DNA from: Theristus sp. LFF4_11
Taxonomy: Eukaryota > Nematoda > Chromadorea > Monhysterida > Xyalidae
Assembly (NCBI GenBank): GCA_030248135.1
Contig: JASANC010002295.1
Location: 23,404-87,403 of the forward strand
DNA: 64,000 bases
Reading direction: 5' to 3'
Positions 20,899 through 31,555 of the stretch are shown here, in pieces. Under the pieces are notes generated by a model, which saw nothing but the letters and a program-made list of their open reading frames with translations, was not told the origin of the DNA and made no database searches. Each line of letters starts with the position of its first letter. Positions within the stretch are counted from its first letter, which is position 1. The position numbers and the translations under genes were made by a program.

Positions 20899-23800
20899 GG
20901 CGACCAGCACCAGACTGATCGGTATTGGTCGCCGACGGCGAAACGTGCCAAGCGCAAGGATGACAGACGAGTACGACCGAGACCGATCGACCGAAGTCAA
21001 CAACGCGCATGTCCGCTTCAAAAACTTGTGATATAAAAAACCCAGTCTTCTTTGAGTTACTGTAAATTTTTCTTCGAAAGTCGATTGCTGCTTCCTCCTG
21101 CCGAGACTTTTTTAGTACGACGACGAGAAGTGGTCTTACGTAGAGATGTCAAGAAAAAAAAATTTTCTATTTTTTTCTTAAAAAAAAAAAATTTTTAATT
21201 TTTTTTTAAATGAAAGTTGTTCAGAATTTTTCAGGGAGTCCGAATATCACTATCTGAGAAGCCACCGACTTACCATATGACCCCCACTCATATGGGAGGA
21301 GGGTGAAAATTTCAGACTTGGTTTCGGCGACCCCATTTTCCCACCGACGACATCACGTCTCGTGTTTTGCCTCTCAATTCACCTCAAATAACATGGAAAC
21401 AAGTTCCACAACAAACCGGTGTGATCATGCTGACGACACGAGGCGAAACAGCAACGAGCAACCAACGAAGTTACGCTTGCAGTGGCAGACAGTGCAATTT
21501 CCACCTTTCGAGATCCTGAAAAACGATGCGTAAACGTGAGTTCTCTGCTTCTATCTCACCTTAGCGACATCGGAATTTGTTGAACTAGCCTTTGCGACGC
21601 TCAAGTACTTCAATGCGCGAGTCGATCATCACTCACCAAGGCTGAAAACAGTCGATAAATCAATCCAGAATACCACCTGCAGCGTTGAAGACTAAGTGAC
21701 AAGGTAAAGTCAAAGAAAATTTTTGTTGAACTTTCGAAAAATTATGCCAAAAACGGCATTTTCAGCAGTACCGAAGACGAGGGGGGGTGGGGGGGGGTAC
21801 ACCCCCCCCCAGTGCCCCCGCGCCCTCCGCGGGGGGGGGGGGGGGGGGGGGGGGGGGGTCACGCGACACCCACCCCCCAAAACCTGACACTGGACCATCC
21901 ACACCCCCCCCCCCCTCGAAATTTGCTAGACACCCCCCCACCCCCCCTAGATGGACCTAAGTAACAGTGACACCCCCCAAAAATTTTCTCGGACCACCCA
22001 AAAATCATGAATTTTTGCTCAAAAATCATGATTTTTTGTCTTTAAAGTCCATAATATAAGCTTTATATATGATAACTTGACATTCTTCATTGTAATTTCA
22101 AAGATTTTGCAGCAAAATTTAGCGTTTTTCCTTCAAAATTTAAGCGAAAAAATCTCATGGGTGGGGTGGGGGGCAGTAGCGAAAGCGGGACCTCGGGTGA
22201 GGGGGGGGGGTGTTTGCCTAATTTTAGAGGGGGGGGGGTCAGGTGCCTTCTCGGTGAGGGGGGGGGGGGTGCACGGGCAGCACATTTTCGTAATGCATCA
22301 TTATTAAAACAGCTGCATCTGCAGTTCCGGTGCTCCTCCTCCATAACACAGGAAAGAAAAAAATGCAAAAACTGAATTGATCATTTTCACCTTATCAAAA
22401 AGGCTTGGCTTAGGATTAGGATTAGGTTTAGGATTAGGAACCTACAACGACTCATTACCAGCAACCTCAGATCAAAAATCAAAAAAATCACTTTTAAGAA
22501 TGTATACAAATCGCAAATTTTCCTGAGGGGGGGGGGGTGCACTGGCAGAAAAATTTCGTGAGGGGGGGTGCACGGGATCGCACGGGTAATACCAAATTTT
22601 TGCCTTAGAAAAACACAGAAATTCTTGTAAAATACAGAATATTTTGTGCAAACAAGCTGCTTGTTTGGTCAGAAACAACAAAATCTATGCAGGGACAGAC
22701 ACAAACGTCAAGAAAAATGCAAAAATTACGGTATTTTTTGGAAAAAATTGAGATGAGATTGACCACCGTGAGGGGGGGTGCGATCCCGTGTTTTCTCGCG
22801 GAGGGGGGTGGAGGGGAGTCTAGTACCCGTGTCGAGGTAAGGGGGGGGAGGGGGGTACACGGGTATCTGCCCGTGCACGGGGCGGCGGAGGGGGGTGGAC
22901 CCCCCCCAAATTTTCTACAATGGGGGGAGTGCACCCCCCCCCCCAATAGTGCACCCCCCCATGACCCACGCCTGGGGGGTGTAGGGTTGTTAAACAAAAA
23001 TGAAAATTTAAAAAAAAAGTGATTAAAAAAAACAAAAATGCCGATTTTTTTTTTTAAATTCGAAAAATTTTCCTCTAATATGCTCTGAAAACCTCAATTT
23101 TGGCAAAATTTTTCGAAAGTTCAACAAAAATTTTCTTTGATTATACCTCGTAAAACCTTTAGCAGTCGATTTTGGGCCGTTTTACCGACTGATTTTAGGC
23201 TACGACAACATCTGCGATGAAGTTTTTGAGCGTCCCAAAGCTTGGCCTACCATTTCCGATGCAGATAAGGTGACGATTCGCCTCGCAGAGCGTCCGATTG
23301 TGCTCGCTGCTCCGTTTGCAAGCGCTACGTTGTCTGGTTGCTTGCTGCTTCGTGTCGTGTCGTCGCAACACCATCAGAAGAATTGATCGAATTTCAAGGC
23401 GGTATGTTTGTCTTCACTTTAGCATTAGTTTAGCTGGGGACAATTAGTGACGTTTTGGAGGTCAAAACACAAGAAGAGGCATGGTGACGGTTTGGAAAAG
23501 GGGTAATTGAGGTCACCAAAACAAAATCTGCAAAGTTCCGTCATATGGGAGTCATTCGGGAGGCGCTTGCATATCATATGTGGTTCTTCGGACTCCCTGA
23601 TTGATTTAGCACAACTTTGATTTTTGAAATTTTTTTTTTTAATTTTTTTTTAAACAAAAATGACGATTTTTGTTTTTTTTAACAACCCTAGGGGGGTGTC
23701 ACTGTACCATGACTGACACCCCCCCACTGAAAAATTTTCGGCACCCCCCCCACGTGACGACACCCCCCCCTCGAAAATTTGCTTTCGCCTTCGGTACTGA

Positions 23801-24034
23801 TTTTCAGGGCACATTAAAGAAAAAATTTCAAAAATTTTTAATAAAAAAATAAAAAAATGCTCATTTTTTTACTTTAAAAAAAAATTTAAAAATTTTTTTT
23901 TTTGACCCTTACATCTCTAGTCTTACGATAACGCAGGGTTGTCAAACAAAAATCGAATTTTTGCAAAATGATTAAAAAAAACAAAAATGCCGATTTAAAA
24001 AAATTCGAAAATTATTACTAATTATTAATTTATT
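20340..24034. repeat. repeat-dense block with G-tract arrays and telomere-like runs
   Basis: Most of this block, beyond the first exon of the MPV17L2-like gene, is repeats. GGATCCGG-type runs occur near 20385-20455. G-tract arrays fill 21779-22000, 22155-22275 and 22525-22990, with recurring GGGGGGGTGCACGGG units. A TTAGGATTAGG-like run lies at 22405-22440, and R3 copies at about 21690-21760 and 23115-23400. Segments bounded by AACCCTAG-like sequence and A/T homopolymers lie at 22980-23060 and 23640-23690. No gene is supported. Homopolymer and G-run lengths should be treated as approximate. Confidence 0.6.
21779..22990. repeat. G/C-homopolymer array with GGTGCACGG units
   Basis: Runs of seven or more G, or C on the other strand, recur dozens of times, often joined to TGCACGGG or TGCACTGG. 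The arrangement is partly inverted, with C-tracts at 21800-21950 and G-tracts later. A segment here (22085-22160) matches 47310-47385 in inverted orientation, so the array belongs to a dispersed family. Open frames rich in Gly or Pro across this stretch are artefacts of the repeats. Confidence 0.7.
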
Positions 24035-26082
24035 ACTGAAGCGCACACGCACGGCATCGACATGCTCATGCTCATGATCCACTAGCGCGCGTGCACACGC
24101 TCCGGCCCCAACAAGAACTTGTTCAAAACGCAATAGTTCTCACATCTTCCTTCTTGAAAAGGCTTGGCTTAGGTTAGGGTTAGGTCAGGATTATGTTTAG
24201 CTTTGAATTAGGCTTTAGGATTAGGTTTTGGTTTAGGCTAGTTTAGGCAACGTCTGCCAACATCAGTGGTTTGATTTAGGGACCGCCCCCCCCCAAAAAA
24301 AATCTTCGAATACATCTCTCTCTATCAAAGAAGATTTTTCGGCTCAGCTATTTTTTAATATTATCTATCTAAAAAAATCCTGAATTTTTTTGTCTTCGTA
24401 GACATAAAATGAGTCAATTTTTGACCAAAATTGACCATTTTTGTTTGAAATTCTTAAAAATTTCGCTAATTTTAGGTAAAATACACCTTTATACTTGATT
24501 TTAGCGTATTTTAAGCATCTAATTTTGACAGGCCCCCCGCGACCCCCCAAAATGTTGCAGCTATCTATCTACAGTCGAACTCAATAAAATGTGGAATCAG
24601 CTGATTGGTCGGCCGAGGGGAGGCTGCTCACACTCCGCACCCTTCTTTTTTCGTGGATCTGGATTCTATTGAAACGTGTTTCTTTTGGATGAGTGTGAAT
24701 TTCCAGCACCCTTTACACGCTAAAAATAAACTGAAAATGTTGAAAACTGCAAAAATCATAATTTTTTTTCAATCAACAGCTCAAAATGTATTTTTTGTTT
24801 GATGACGACGACGACGTCGTCGCTTAATTTTTGCGTGTGAACTGAAAGACAAAAGCCTGAAAGGAGTGCGCTGTGCATGGTTTGCTGCGTGCACCAAGTA
24901 AATGAACACAGCAGCTTGCCAAAAACAACTTGAAAACGGTGAAAATGAAAGATGAAAGCAAAGTCGTCGTCGTGTCGTCGTCGTCCGCGAAGTCGGAACG
25001 CATTTTTTTAATTGCGGACCATGTCGATCGGTCAGCTAGGAATGAAACCCCCTTCATCTGGCTACACAGCGCACTCATTTCAGGCTTTTGTCTTTCAGTT
25101 CACACGCAAAAAATTAAGCGACGACGTCGTCGTCGTCGTCAATAAAAAATGCATTTTGAGCTGTTGATTTAAAAAAAATCTGATTTTTACAGTCTCTCAC
25201 ATTTTCAGTTTATTTTTAGCGTGAAAAGGGTGCTGGAAATTCACATTCATTCAAAAGAAAAACGTTTCAATAGAATCCAGGTCCACGAAAAAAGAAGGGT
25301 GCGGAGTGTGAGCAGCCTTCCCTCAGCCGACCAATCAGCTGATTCCACATTTTATTGAGTTCGACTGTATCTGGAAAATTTGCTCCAGCTATCTACTGTG
25401 GCGGCCAAAAGTGTTGGAACGCTGCGCCCGTGTGCTGTGTATTGCGCGTGTGTTGCGTCAGCCGTACAAACCCTACAAAAGAATCCCATGCTAATTTTTT
25501 TGTTTTTTAGACCACTGAGTGTATCTAGTACACTATTCGCAGGGTTTTTTTCACTGAAGTATACATTTATTTGACAAATACCGAACATTACAACACGCCT
25601 CCACTGCATATGACTGGCAGTAAACCTGATTCAAAATCATTGGCAAGAAAACTATTCTACGAAGTATTAGCGTTTGTTTGTGCTTGAAATATCTAACAGA
25701 CGTGTATTGCGTTCATGTTTCGGTTCCAGTCGGGTTGTATTGTTTATTCCGCTATATTTTGTTGCCAAATCATTTTGAATGATCTAACCTCGCCAAGTTC
25801 CAAAAGAGATCTATATTCACTCAGAAAATTACTGCAAACCATTCACAACGCAGTGCAAATAGTTATTTCTTACCATTTACACAATGAAACGGGTTATCTT
25901 AGCTTTTTTGACAACGTCCACCAACATCAGTGGTTTGCTTCAGTACGACAGGCCAACCTAAAATTGCCTGCGAATGAATACAATTTCAAATTGGCTGCCC
26001 TTCATTAACAAGTTTTATTGAGGCGGAGCGTGTGCACGCGCGCGCTAGTGGATAATGCCGTGCGCGTGCGCTTTAGTAACAA
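24035..26082. mobile_element. about 2-kb element with outer inverted ends
   Basis: The left end (about 24035-24110, with GCGCACACGCACGGCAT and CACTAGCGCGCGTGCACACG) is matched in reverse complement at about 26020-26082. The interior contains telomere-like TTAGG sequence, an A/T-rich section and a nested palindromic element at 24572-25367. AACGTC..CCAACATCAGTGGTTTG occurs at both 24245 and 25912. No transposase frame is visible. The call as one element is inferred from the paired ends. Confidence 0.5.
24572..25367. mobile_element. near-complete palindromic foldback element, Tc1/pogo-like ends
   Basis: It starts CAGTCGAACTCAATAAAATG just after TA and ends ..GAGTTCGACTG just before TA. The two halves are reverse complements over nearly the whole length: for example GCACCCTTCTTTTTTCGTGG on the left pairs with its complement at about 25290. 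The centre has GACGACGTCGTC repeats on both arms. Ends beginning CAGTCGAAC with a TA target are typical of the Tc1/mariner superfamily, including pogo-like elements. No transposase is present, so it is non-autonomous. Confidence 0.85.
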
Positions 26083-27330
26083 AGGGGGCGCCCCGTCCCC
26101 AGACCCCCGTAGAAAAACTATGGCCCCAGCCCCCGCACGAGGCGCAACTTTGTGCTATGGGGGTGGTACACCTCCACCTCTCCCCTCATCTTCGCTACTG
26201 GTTGCAATTGTCTGTTACTTAGTGTTACTCAGTGTCTAACAGCCCTGACCGTCATAACTGAAATTTTTATAGCTGAAATTTTAACGCAACAAATGGCAAC
26301 TGTATTTCTTTCACGGGTGGAAGTTTCAGCTCGAGAAATTGCTTCAGTTCTAAATACCAGCCGGTTTGCCTATTGACTTTTTTTATCACGCTGTAAATCA
26401 TTCAGAAACCCCCACCTTTTTACTGTACCACCGTGCCACTTCATATCCTCCCACTACAATTAGCGTTTCTGTGTGGTCTGAATCAAGCATGCAGCAAGTC
26501 GTGTTTATTACCTCCATGGTAACTCCAATGTATCAACCGTTAATTGCATAAATGCGTCCATATCTATCCATTGGTAAAACATAACCGCACGTGTCCGCAA
26601 ACATTCTCTGCGTCATGAAACGATGCGCAGGAAGTTAGAGTTGCCACAAAACCTAGCAACAACAAAAGCTTCCAGAAATAAATAATAATAAATAAACAAT
26701 AAATACTTCAAATTTTCTACCATATTCCGCACAAACGACTAAAAATGAAAAGTGGTACCTGTATTTGAAAAAGACAACTTCTTGTCTGCGGCGAATGATC
26801 CAGTCTTGACAGAGAATACAAAAACTGCCTTTACTCTGCCATACTGTATTAATAGTTATCGTCTGATGCCAATAAAGCAATCCAAAAGACACAATTGACA
26901 AATCAAATACAATCAAACCCAAACAAAATATGACTCGGAAACAGATTGCTATATTCACACTGTTGTTCAGCTTTTCTGAAATTGGTACGACTGAGCAAGC
27001 AGATCACAGTGGTGATCAAACTTTCGTAAACATCGCAATTACTGCAGTTGTATTTTTACTGTCTGGACAAATACGGTGGACCGTGTTTTTAGACATTTTT
27101 TTCAATGAAAAGTTAACACCGTTTGCAAATAAGAGTGGAGGGAAGGGTTTGCGCTACACTGGAAAGTTTATAAACCAATAATGCAGGGACATTCTACTAA
27201 TCAAGGCGCTTCAGTTTTACCCCCTGAGTACCCCCTGATTATGCCTATAAAGGTTATTTTTAGGGTGCGTAAGTTAAAAACCCTTGATTTTTTGCGATTT
27301 TTCGCAGTGTACTTTTTTAGCCCTACCGTA
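26083..27330. other. spacer with no supported gene
   Basis: AT-rich spacer. A minus-strand frame at 26958-26653 (101 codons) begins with a hydrophobic segment, VIFCLGLIVFDLSIVSFGLL, and could be a membrane-protein exon, but I find no partner exons and the codon use is AT-driven. It is left as an unsupported possibility. Confidence 0.35.
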
Positions 27331-28190
27331 CTAACCCTTATAAATGGGTAAAAAATCTACACTGTGGTCTTTCTGTAAACGTTTTTTTGTGTTTGAACTA
27401 GACTTGTAAATTGTTGTTAAATTGTCCTCGGGAATTTTATAGGCCGCTGAAGTTGAATCTGTTTTTAGTTTTGAAAACTGGTGCTTTTTATTTATCCCAA
27501 TTTTACTCAGTTGTGTAAAAACTGTCACTTTCAGCTTTTTGTTTGAAACTTACATTATGAATGGTTTTTGCGTTTCTTTGATCTTTCTTTAAATTCAAGT
27601 CTGCTGTCATGCACAGAGACTAGTGTTTTAGCGCAAATGGGTAAATATTTATGCGCTTGCCTTATTTCAGGTCTTGTTGCCTTTTGTGGGAAACAAGCCT
27701 TGTAAAGGTTAAAAGGGTCTGTATTCTAGTTAGTTAGTTAGTGTATTTAATTTCCATCAGTTTTTTATTTTCTAAAGTTCTCAGGTTTTTTCTCAAGACT
27801 GATAGATTGAAATGTACCCATACATAATACGGTATATCCATTTACCCTAATGTTTTGCCCCACTTTTTACCCTTTTGGGTTAAAATACAAGTTTCGGTGC
27901 ATGACAGCAGACTTGAATTCATCAATCTCAAGCTTTATAGTAGAAACGCAGAACCATTCATAATGTAAGTTTCAAACAAAAAGCTGAAAGTGACAGTTTT
28001 ACCCAACTGGGTCAAATTGGGGCAAATAAAAAGCACCAGTTTTAAAAACCAAAACAAAAATTCAACTCCAGTGGCGTATAAAATTCCCGAGGACAACAAA
28101 TTATAAATCTAGTTCAAACACAAAAAGACACGACAGAATTTAGAAAGACCACAGTGTAGATTTTTACCCATTTATAAGAGTTAATAATGG
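27331..28190. mobile_element. foldback element with about 280-bp inverted arms
   Basis: The left arm (27331-27613; landmarks TTATAAATGGGTAAAAAATC, TCGGGAATTTTATA, GAATGGTTTTTGCGTTTC, GCTGTCATGCAC) is repeated as reverse complement at 27898-28190. A loop of about 285 bp with ACCCTTTTGGGT separates the arms. No open frame of note. Arms differ by scattered substitutions, so the insertion is not recent. Confidence 0.85.
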
Positions 28191-28724
28191 GTCATTTGTA
28201 AAATTTGACTACAGATATGGATTCGGTGCATTCGGGAACTCCTAGGAACTGGTTTTAAAAATTGTTTTCAAACTTATTTATTACTATGAAACGAAAACGT
28301 CTGAAAAAGAAAAAAATCAGTGTTTTACCCATTTTTGGGTGAGAAAGTAGTCCGTTACAAAATATAATAACGGATTCAAGTATACCAGTTGTAAAGCTAT
28401 TAGAAAATTGTTTTTTAATAAAAATTCACACTTAAAATTAGAAATTAACACTGGAAAAAAATTCCCGGGTAAGAAATTTAAAGGTCAGATTCGAATTTAG
28501 CGACTCCAAAAACCCCCTGTAGAACCAAAATCGAAAATCAAAAAAATGTGTTTATGAGCTCAAAAATGTTTCAAAAATAGCGTAATTTTTCAAAAAAAAG
28601 TCATTTTAACTAACGTTGTAGCGACTCAGGAACCCCCTTACAAGGGCTCATTGATGCAGGGCCTTGAAGAACTTCGCAAGGTCTTTCACGTGAATACTCT
28701 GTGAGGTTCCAGAAACTGTGCAAA

Positions 28725-29756
28725 ATTATCTAAAAATGCGTGAGACGCATATAAAAGGAGGAATATGGCCTTGTGTAAGCAGTGAAAGACTTGGCTCGAC
28801 AACGCTTTTCAAGTCTCTGATGTGGTACACACGGATACAAGTACATAAGAGTCATATTTTTGCGCCGTTTATTTATGATTTCGGTTGCACATGGCAACCC
28901 TCGTGCTTTGTATTGTAGACAAATGACCTTTCACATTTGCGGATTTCGGGCATTTAGCGACCACTAAAACTACTAAAATAACAATCAGACTTTAGCTCGC
29001 TGACACTGGTTTGTTCAGGACAAATTGTATCGCAGAAGCATTGCGGAACGCAAGGTCTCCTGTGGCAAAGGCAATGACTCACGGGACAGACGGTTTATCC
29101 TGCCACACTAGTTGAAGGTGACACCGGTAAAAAAGGTGAAAATCAACGGAAGACAACTCCTTTTTGTCACTGGTGCTGGTGTGTACACAGCGGTGCGTAC
29201 GTTAACAACAACGAAAAAGCTACATGCAACAATGTTTTGCAATCTCTAATTTTTCTGTTTTTGCACAGAATTTACAGAATTTCGCACATGGCGTGATTTT
29301 AGATTAAATCGAAGAGAACAATTAAAAAATAACTTCAAAGTTTTACGCTTTTCAGCAAAACGAAAACGAAAACGAAAACTTTCGGATTCGCTGCCCTCCG
29401 GGGATATAGCGACCGCAGGCCACCGAAACCGAAATCGGGCTAAGATCACTGGTGCCCCCAGGACAGAGCGGGGCTTAGAGGCTGCCCCCCTCACATGCCG
29501 AGGGTATTGGTTCCACGGGATGGTGAGCCGTCCATTCCCCAATCCCACCGGAGTTTGGTACCTTCGGGTTTCCGGAATCGGTGGGGGGCGTGCTTCAAAA
29601 AAAAAAACAAACGCGGCGCAAAAATATGACCCTTATGTACTTGTATCCGTGTGTACCACATCAGAGACTTGAAAAGCGTTGTCGAGCCAAGTCTTTCACT
29701 GCTTACACAAGGCCATATTCCTCCTTTTATATGCGTCTCACGCATTTTTAGATAAT
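28725..29756. mobile_element. 1-kb element with about 140-bp terminal inverted repeats and retroelement-like interior
   Basis: 28725-28867 (ATTATCTAAAAATGCGTGAG .. TATAAAAGGAGGAATATGGC .. TTTTTGCGCC) is repeated in reverse complement at 29614-29756 with few differences. Both copies carry a TATAAAAGG sequence. The interior has a frame resembling a retroviral-type aspartic protease start (see 29111-29250). Inverted rather than direct terminal repeats argue against an ordinary LTR element. It may be a foldback derivative that captured retroelement sequence. Confidence 0.65.
29111..29250 (+). pseudogene. possible retropepsin fragment, degenerate
   Basis: Reading from 29112, the frame gives KVKINGRQLLFVTGAGVYTA and continues about 20 residues to a stop. 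The layout resembles the substrate-contact strand and active-site loop of retroelement aspartic proteases, in which a D-T/S-G-A motif is expected; here the Asp is absent. There is no upstream start and no downstream polymerase. The similarity is short and could be chance. Confidence 0.3.
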
Positions 29757-29869
29757 ATTCTGACTTTTACATAAGCCCCGAAGGTCGGACCAAAATCACA
29801 ATTCGTTGGTCACACATTCTTCTAAACCCCAGACAACTCAGGTTTTTCATTTTTCGTTTTTAGGCCGAT

Positions 29870-31458
29870 TTCTCCTATGCCATTTCTACGGCCGATTCCC
29901 CAAAATCGTCACGATTCAGTACCTAGAATCGCTCACAAAAGAAAAACTGACCCAAAAGCCGTGATCGGCGTAATGAATTACCATGGAAAACACCGTTTTC
30001 TTGTTTTTCATTTCTGGACCGGTTTCGCTAAATTCCACGGCCGATTCACCATAAATCGTCACGATTCAGCATCTAGAGTTGCTCACACAAGAAAACTAAC
30101 CCAAAATCCGTGATCAGCACATTGAATTACCCTGGAAAAACCGTTTTCTCGTTTTTCATTTCTGGACCGATTTCGCCAATTTCCACGGCCGATTCGCCCG
30201 AAATCGTCACGATTCAGTATCTAAAGTTGCTCACGTAAGAAAACTAACCCAAAATTCGTGATCAGCGGATTGAATTACCCTGGAAAACACCCTTTTCTTG
30301 TTTTTCGTTCCTGGACCAATTTCGCCAACTTCCACGGCCGATTCGCCCGAAATCGTCACGATTCAGCATCTAGAGTTGCTCACGTAAGAAAACTAACCCA
30401 AAATTCGTGATCAGCGCATTGAATTACCCTGGAAAACACCCTTTTCTTGTTTTTCGTTTCTGGACCGATTTCGCCAACTTCCACGGCCGATTCGCCCGAA
30501 ATCGTCACGATTCAGCATCTAGAGTTTCTCACGTAAGAAAACTAACCCAAAATTCGTGATCAGCGCATTGAAATACCCTGGAAAACACCCTTTTCTTGTT
30601 TTTCGTTTCTGGACCGATTTCGCCAACTTCCACGGCCGATTCGCCCGAAATCGTCACGATTCAGCATCTAGAGTTGCTCACGTAAGAAAACTAACCCAAA
30701 ATCCGTGATCAGCGCATTGAATTACCCTGGAAAACACCCTTTTCTTGTTTTTCGTTTCTGGACCGATTTCGCCAACTTCCACGCCCGATTCGCCCGAAAT
30801 CGTCACGATTCAGCGTCTAGAGTTGCTCACGTAAGAAAACTAACCCAAAATTCGTGATCAGCGGATTGAATTACCCTGGAAAACACCCTTTTCTTGTTTT
30901 TCGTTCCTGGACCAATTTCGCCAACTTCCACGGCCGATTCGCCCGAAATCGTCACGATTCAGCATCTAGAGTTGCTCACGTAAGAAAACTAACCCAAAAT
31001 TCGTGATCAGCGCATTGAATTACCCTGGAAAACACCCTTTTCTTGTTTTTCGTTTCTGGACCGATTTCGCCAACTTCCACGGCCGATTCGCCCGAAATCG
31101 TCACGATTCAGCATCTAGAGTTTCTCACGTAAGAAAACTAACCCAAAATTCGTGATCAGCGCATTGAAATACCCTGGAAAACACCCTTTTCTTGTTTTTC
31201 GTTTCTGGACCGATTTCGCCAACTTCCACGGCCGATTCGCCCGAAATCGTCACGATTCAGCATCTAGAGTTGCTCACGTAAGAAAACTAACCCAAAATCC
31301 GTGATCAGCGCATTGAATTACCCTGGAAAACACCCTTTTCTTGTTTTTCGTTTCTGGACCGATTTCGCCAACTTCCACGGCCGATTCGCCCAAAATCGTC
31401 ACGATTCAGCATCTAGAGTTGCTCACGTAAGAAAACTAACCCAAAATTCGTGATCAGC
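29870..31458 (+). repeat. 149-bp tandem satellite, about 11 copies, with four-unit higher-order period
   Basis: The landmark CACGATTCAG recurs at about 149-150-base steps (near 29909, 30059, 30208, 30357, 30506, 30655, 30804, 30953, 31102, 31251, 31400). Each unit includes ATTTCGCCAACTTCCACGG, GCTCACGTAAGAAAACTAA and CACCCTTTTCTTG. The first two units are more diverged. Unit-specific variants recur four units apart: GCGGATTGA near 30267 and 30862, TTCCTGGACC near 30306 and 30905, GTTTCTCAC near 30526 and 31122. Units from 30208 on were therefore duplicated as a block of about 596 bp. Confidence 0.95.
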
Positions 31459-31555
31459 GCAAAAATATATCACAACTTGCGTGTAAAAAGAATTTGTTTT
31501 GGAATTTATTCTTGAAAAAGAAACAGATAAAAAACACAAAATAAGTTTAACGCGG

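Noticed and set aside
25715..26008. 97-codon plus-strand frame
   Set aside because: Overlaps repeat sequence shared with 24245 and lacks recognisable features.
26653..26958. 101-codon minus-strand frame with a hydrophobic start
   Set aside because: Could be a membrane-protein exon but no supporting neighbours or homology; kept only as a remark.
29380..29590. ribosomal RNA or tRNA fragment
   Set aside because: The GC-rich stretch with GGTTCCACGGG resembles neither a conserved rRNA core nor a tRNA fold; it lies inside the inverted-terminal element.
29870..31458. CRISPR array
   Set aside because: Units of 149 bp are contiguous with no unique spacers, and the context is a eukaryotic genome with spliced genes.
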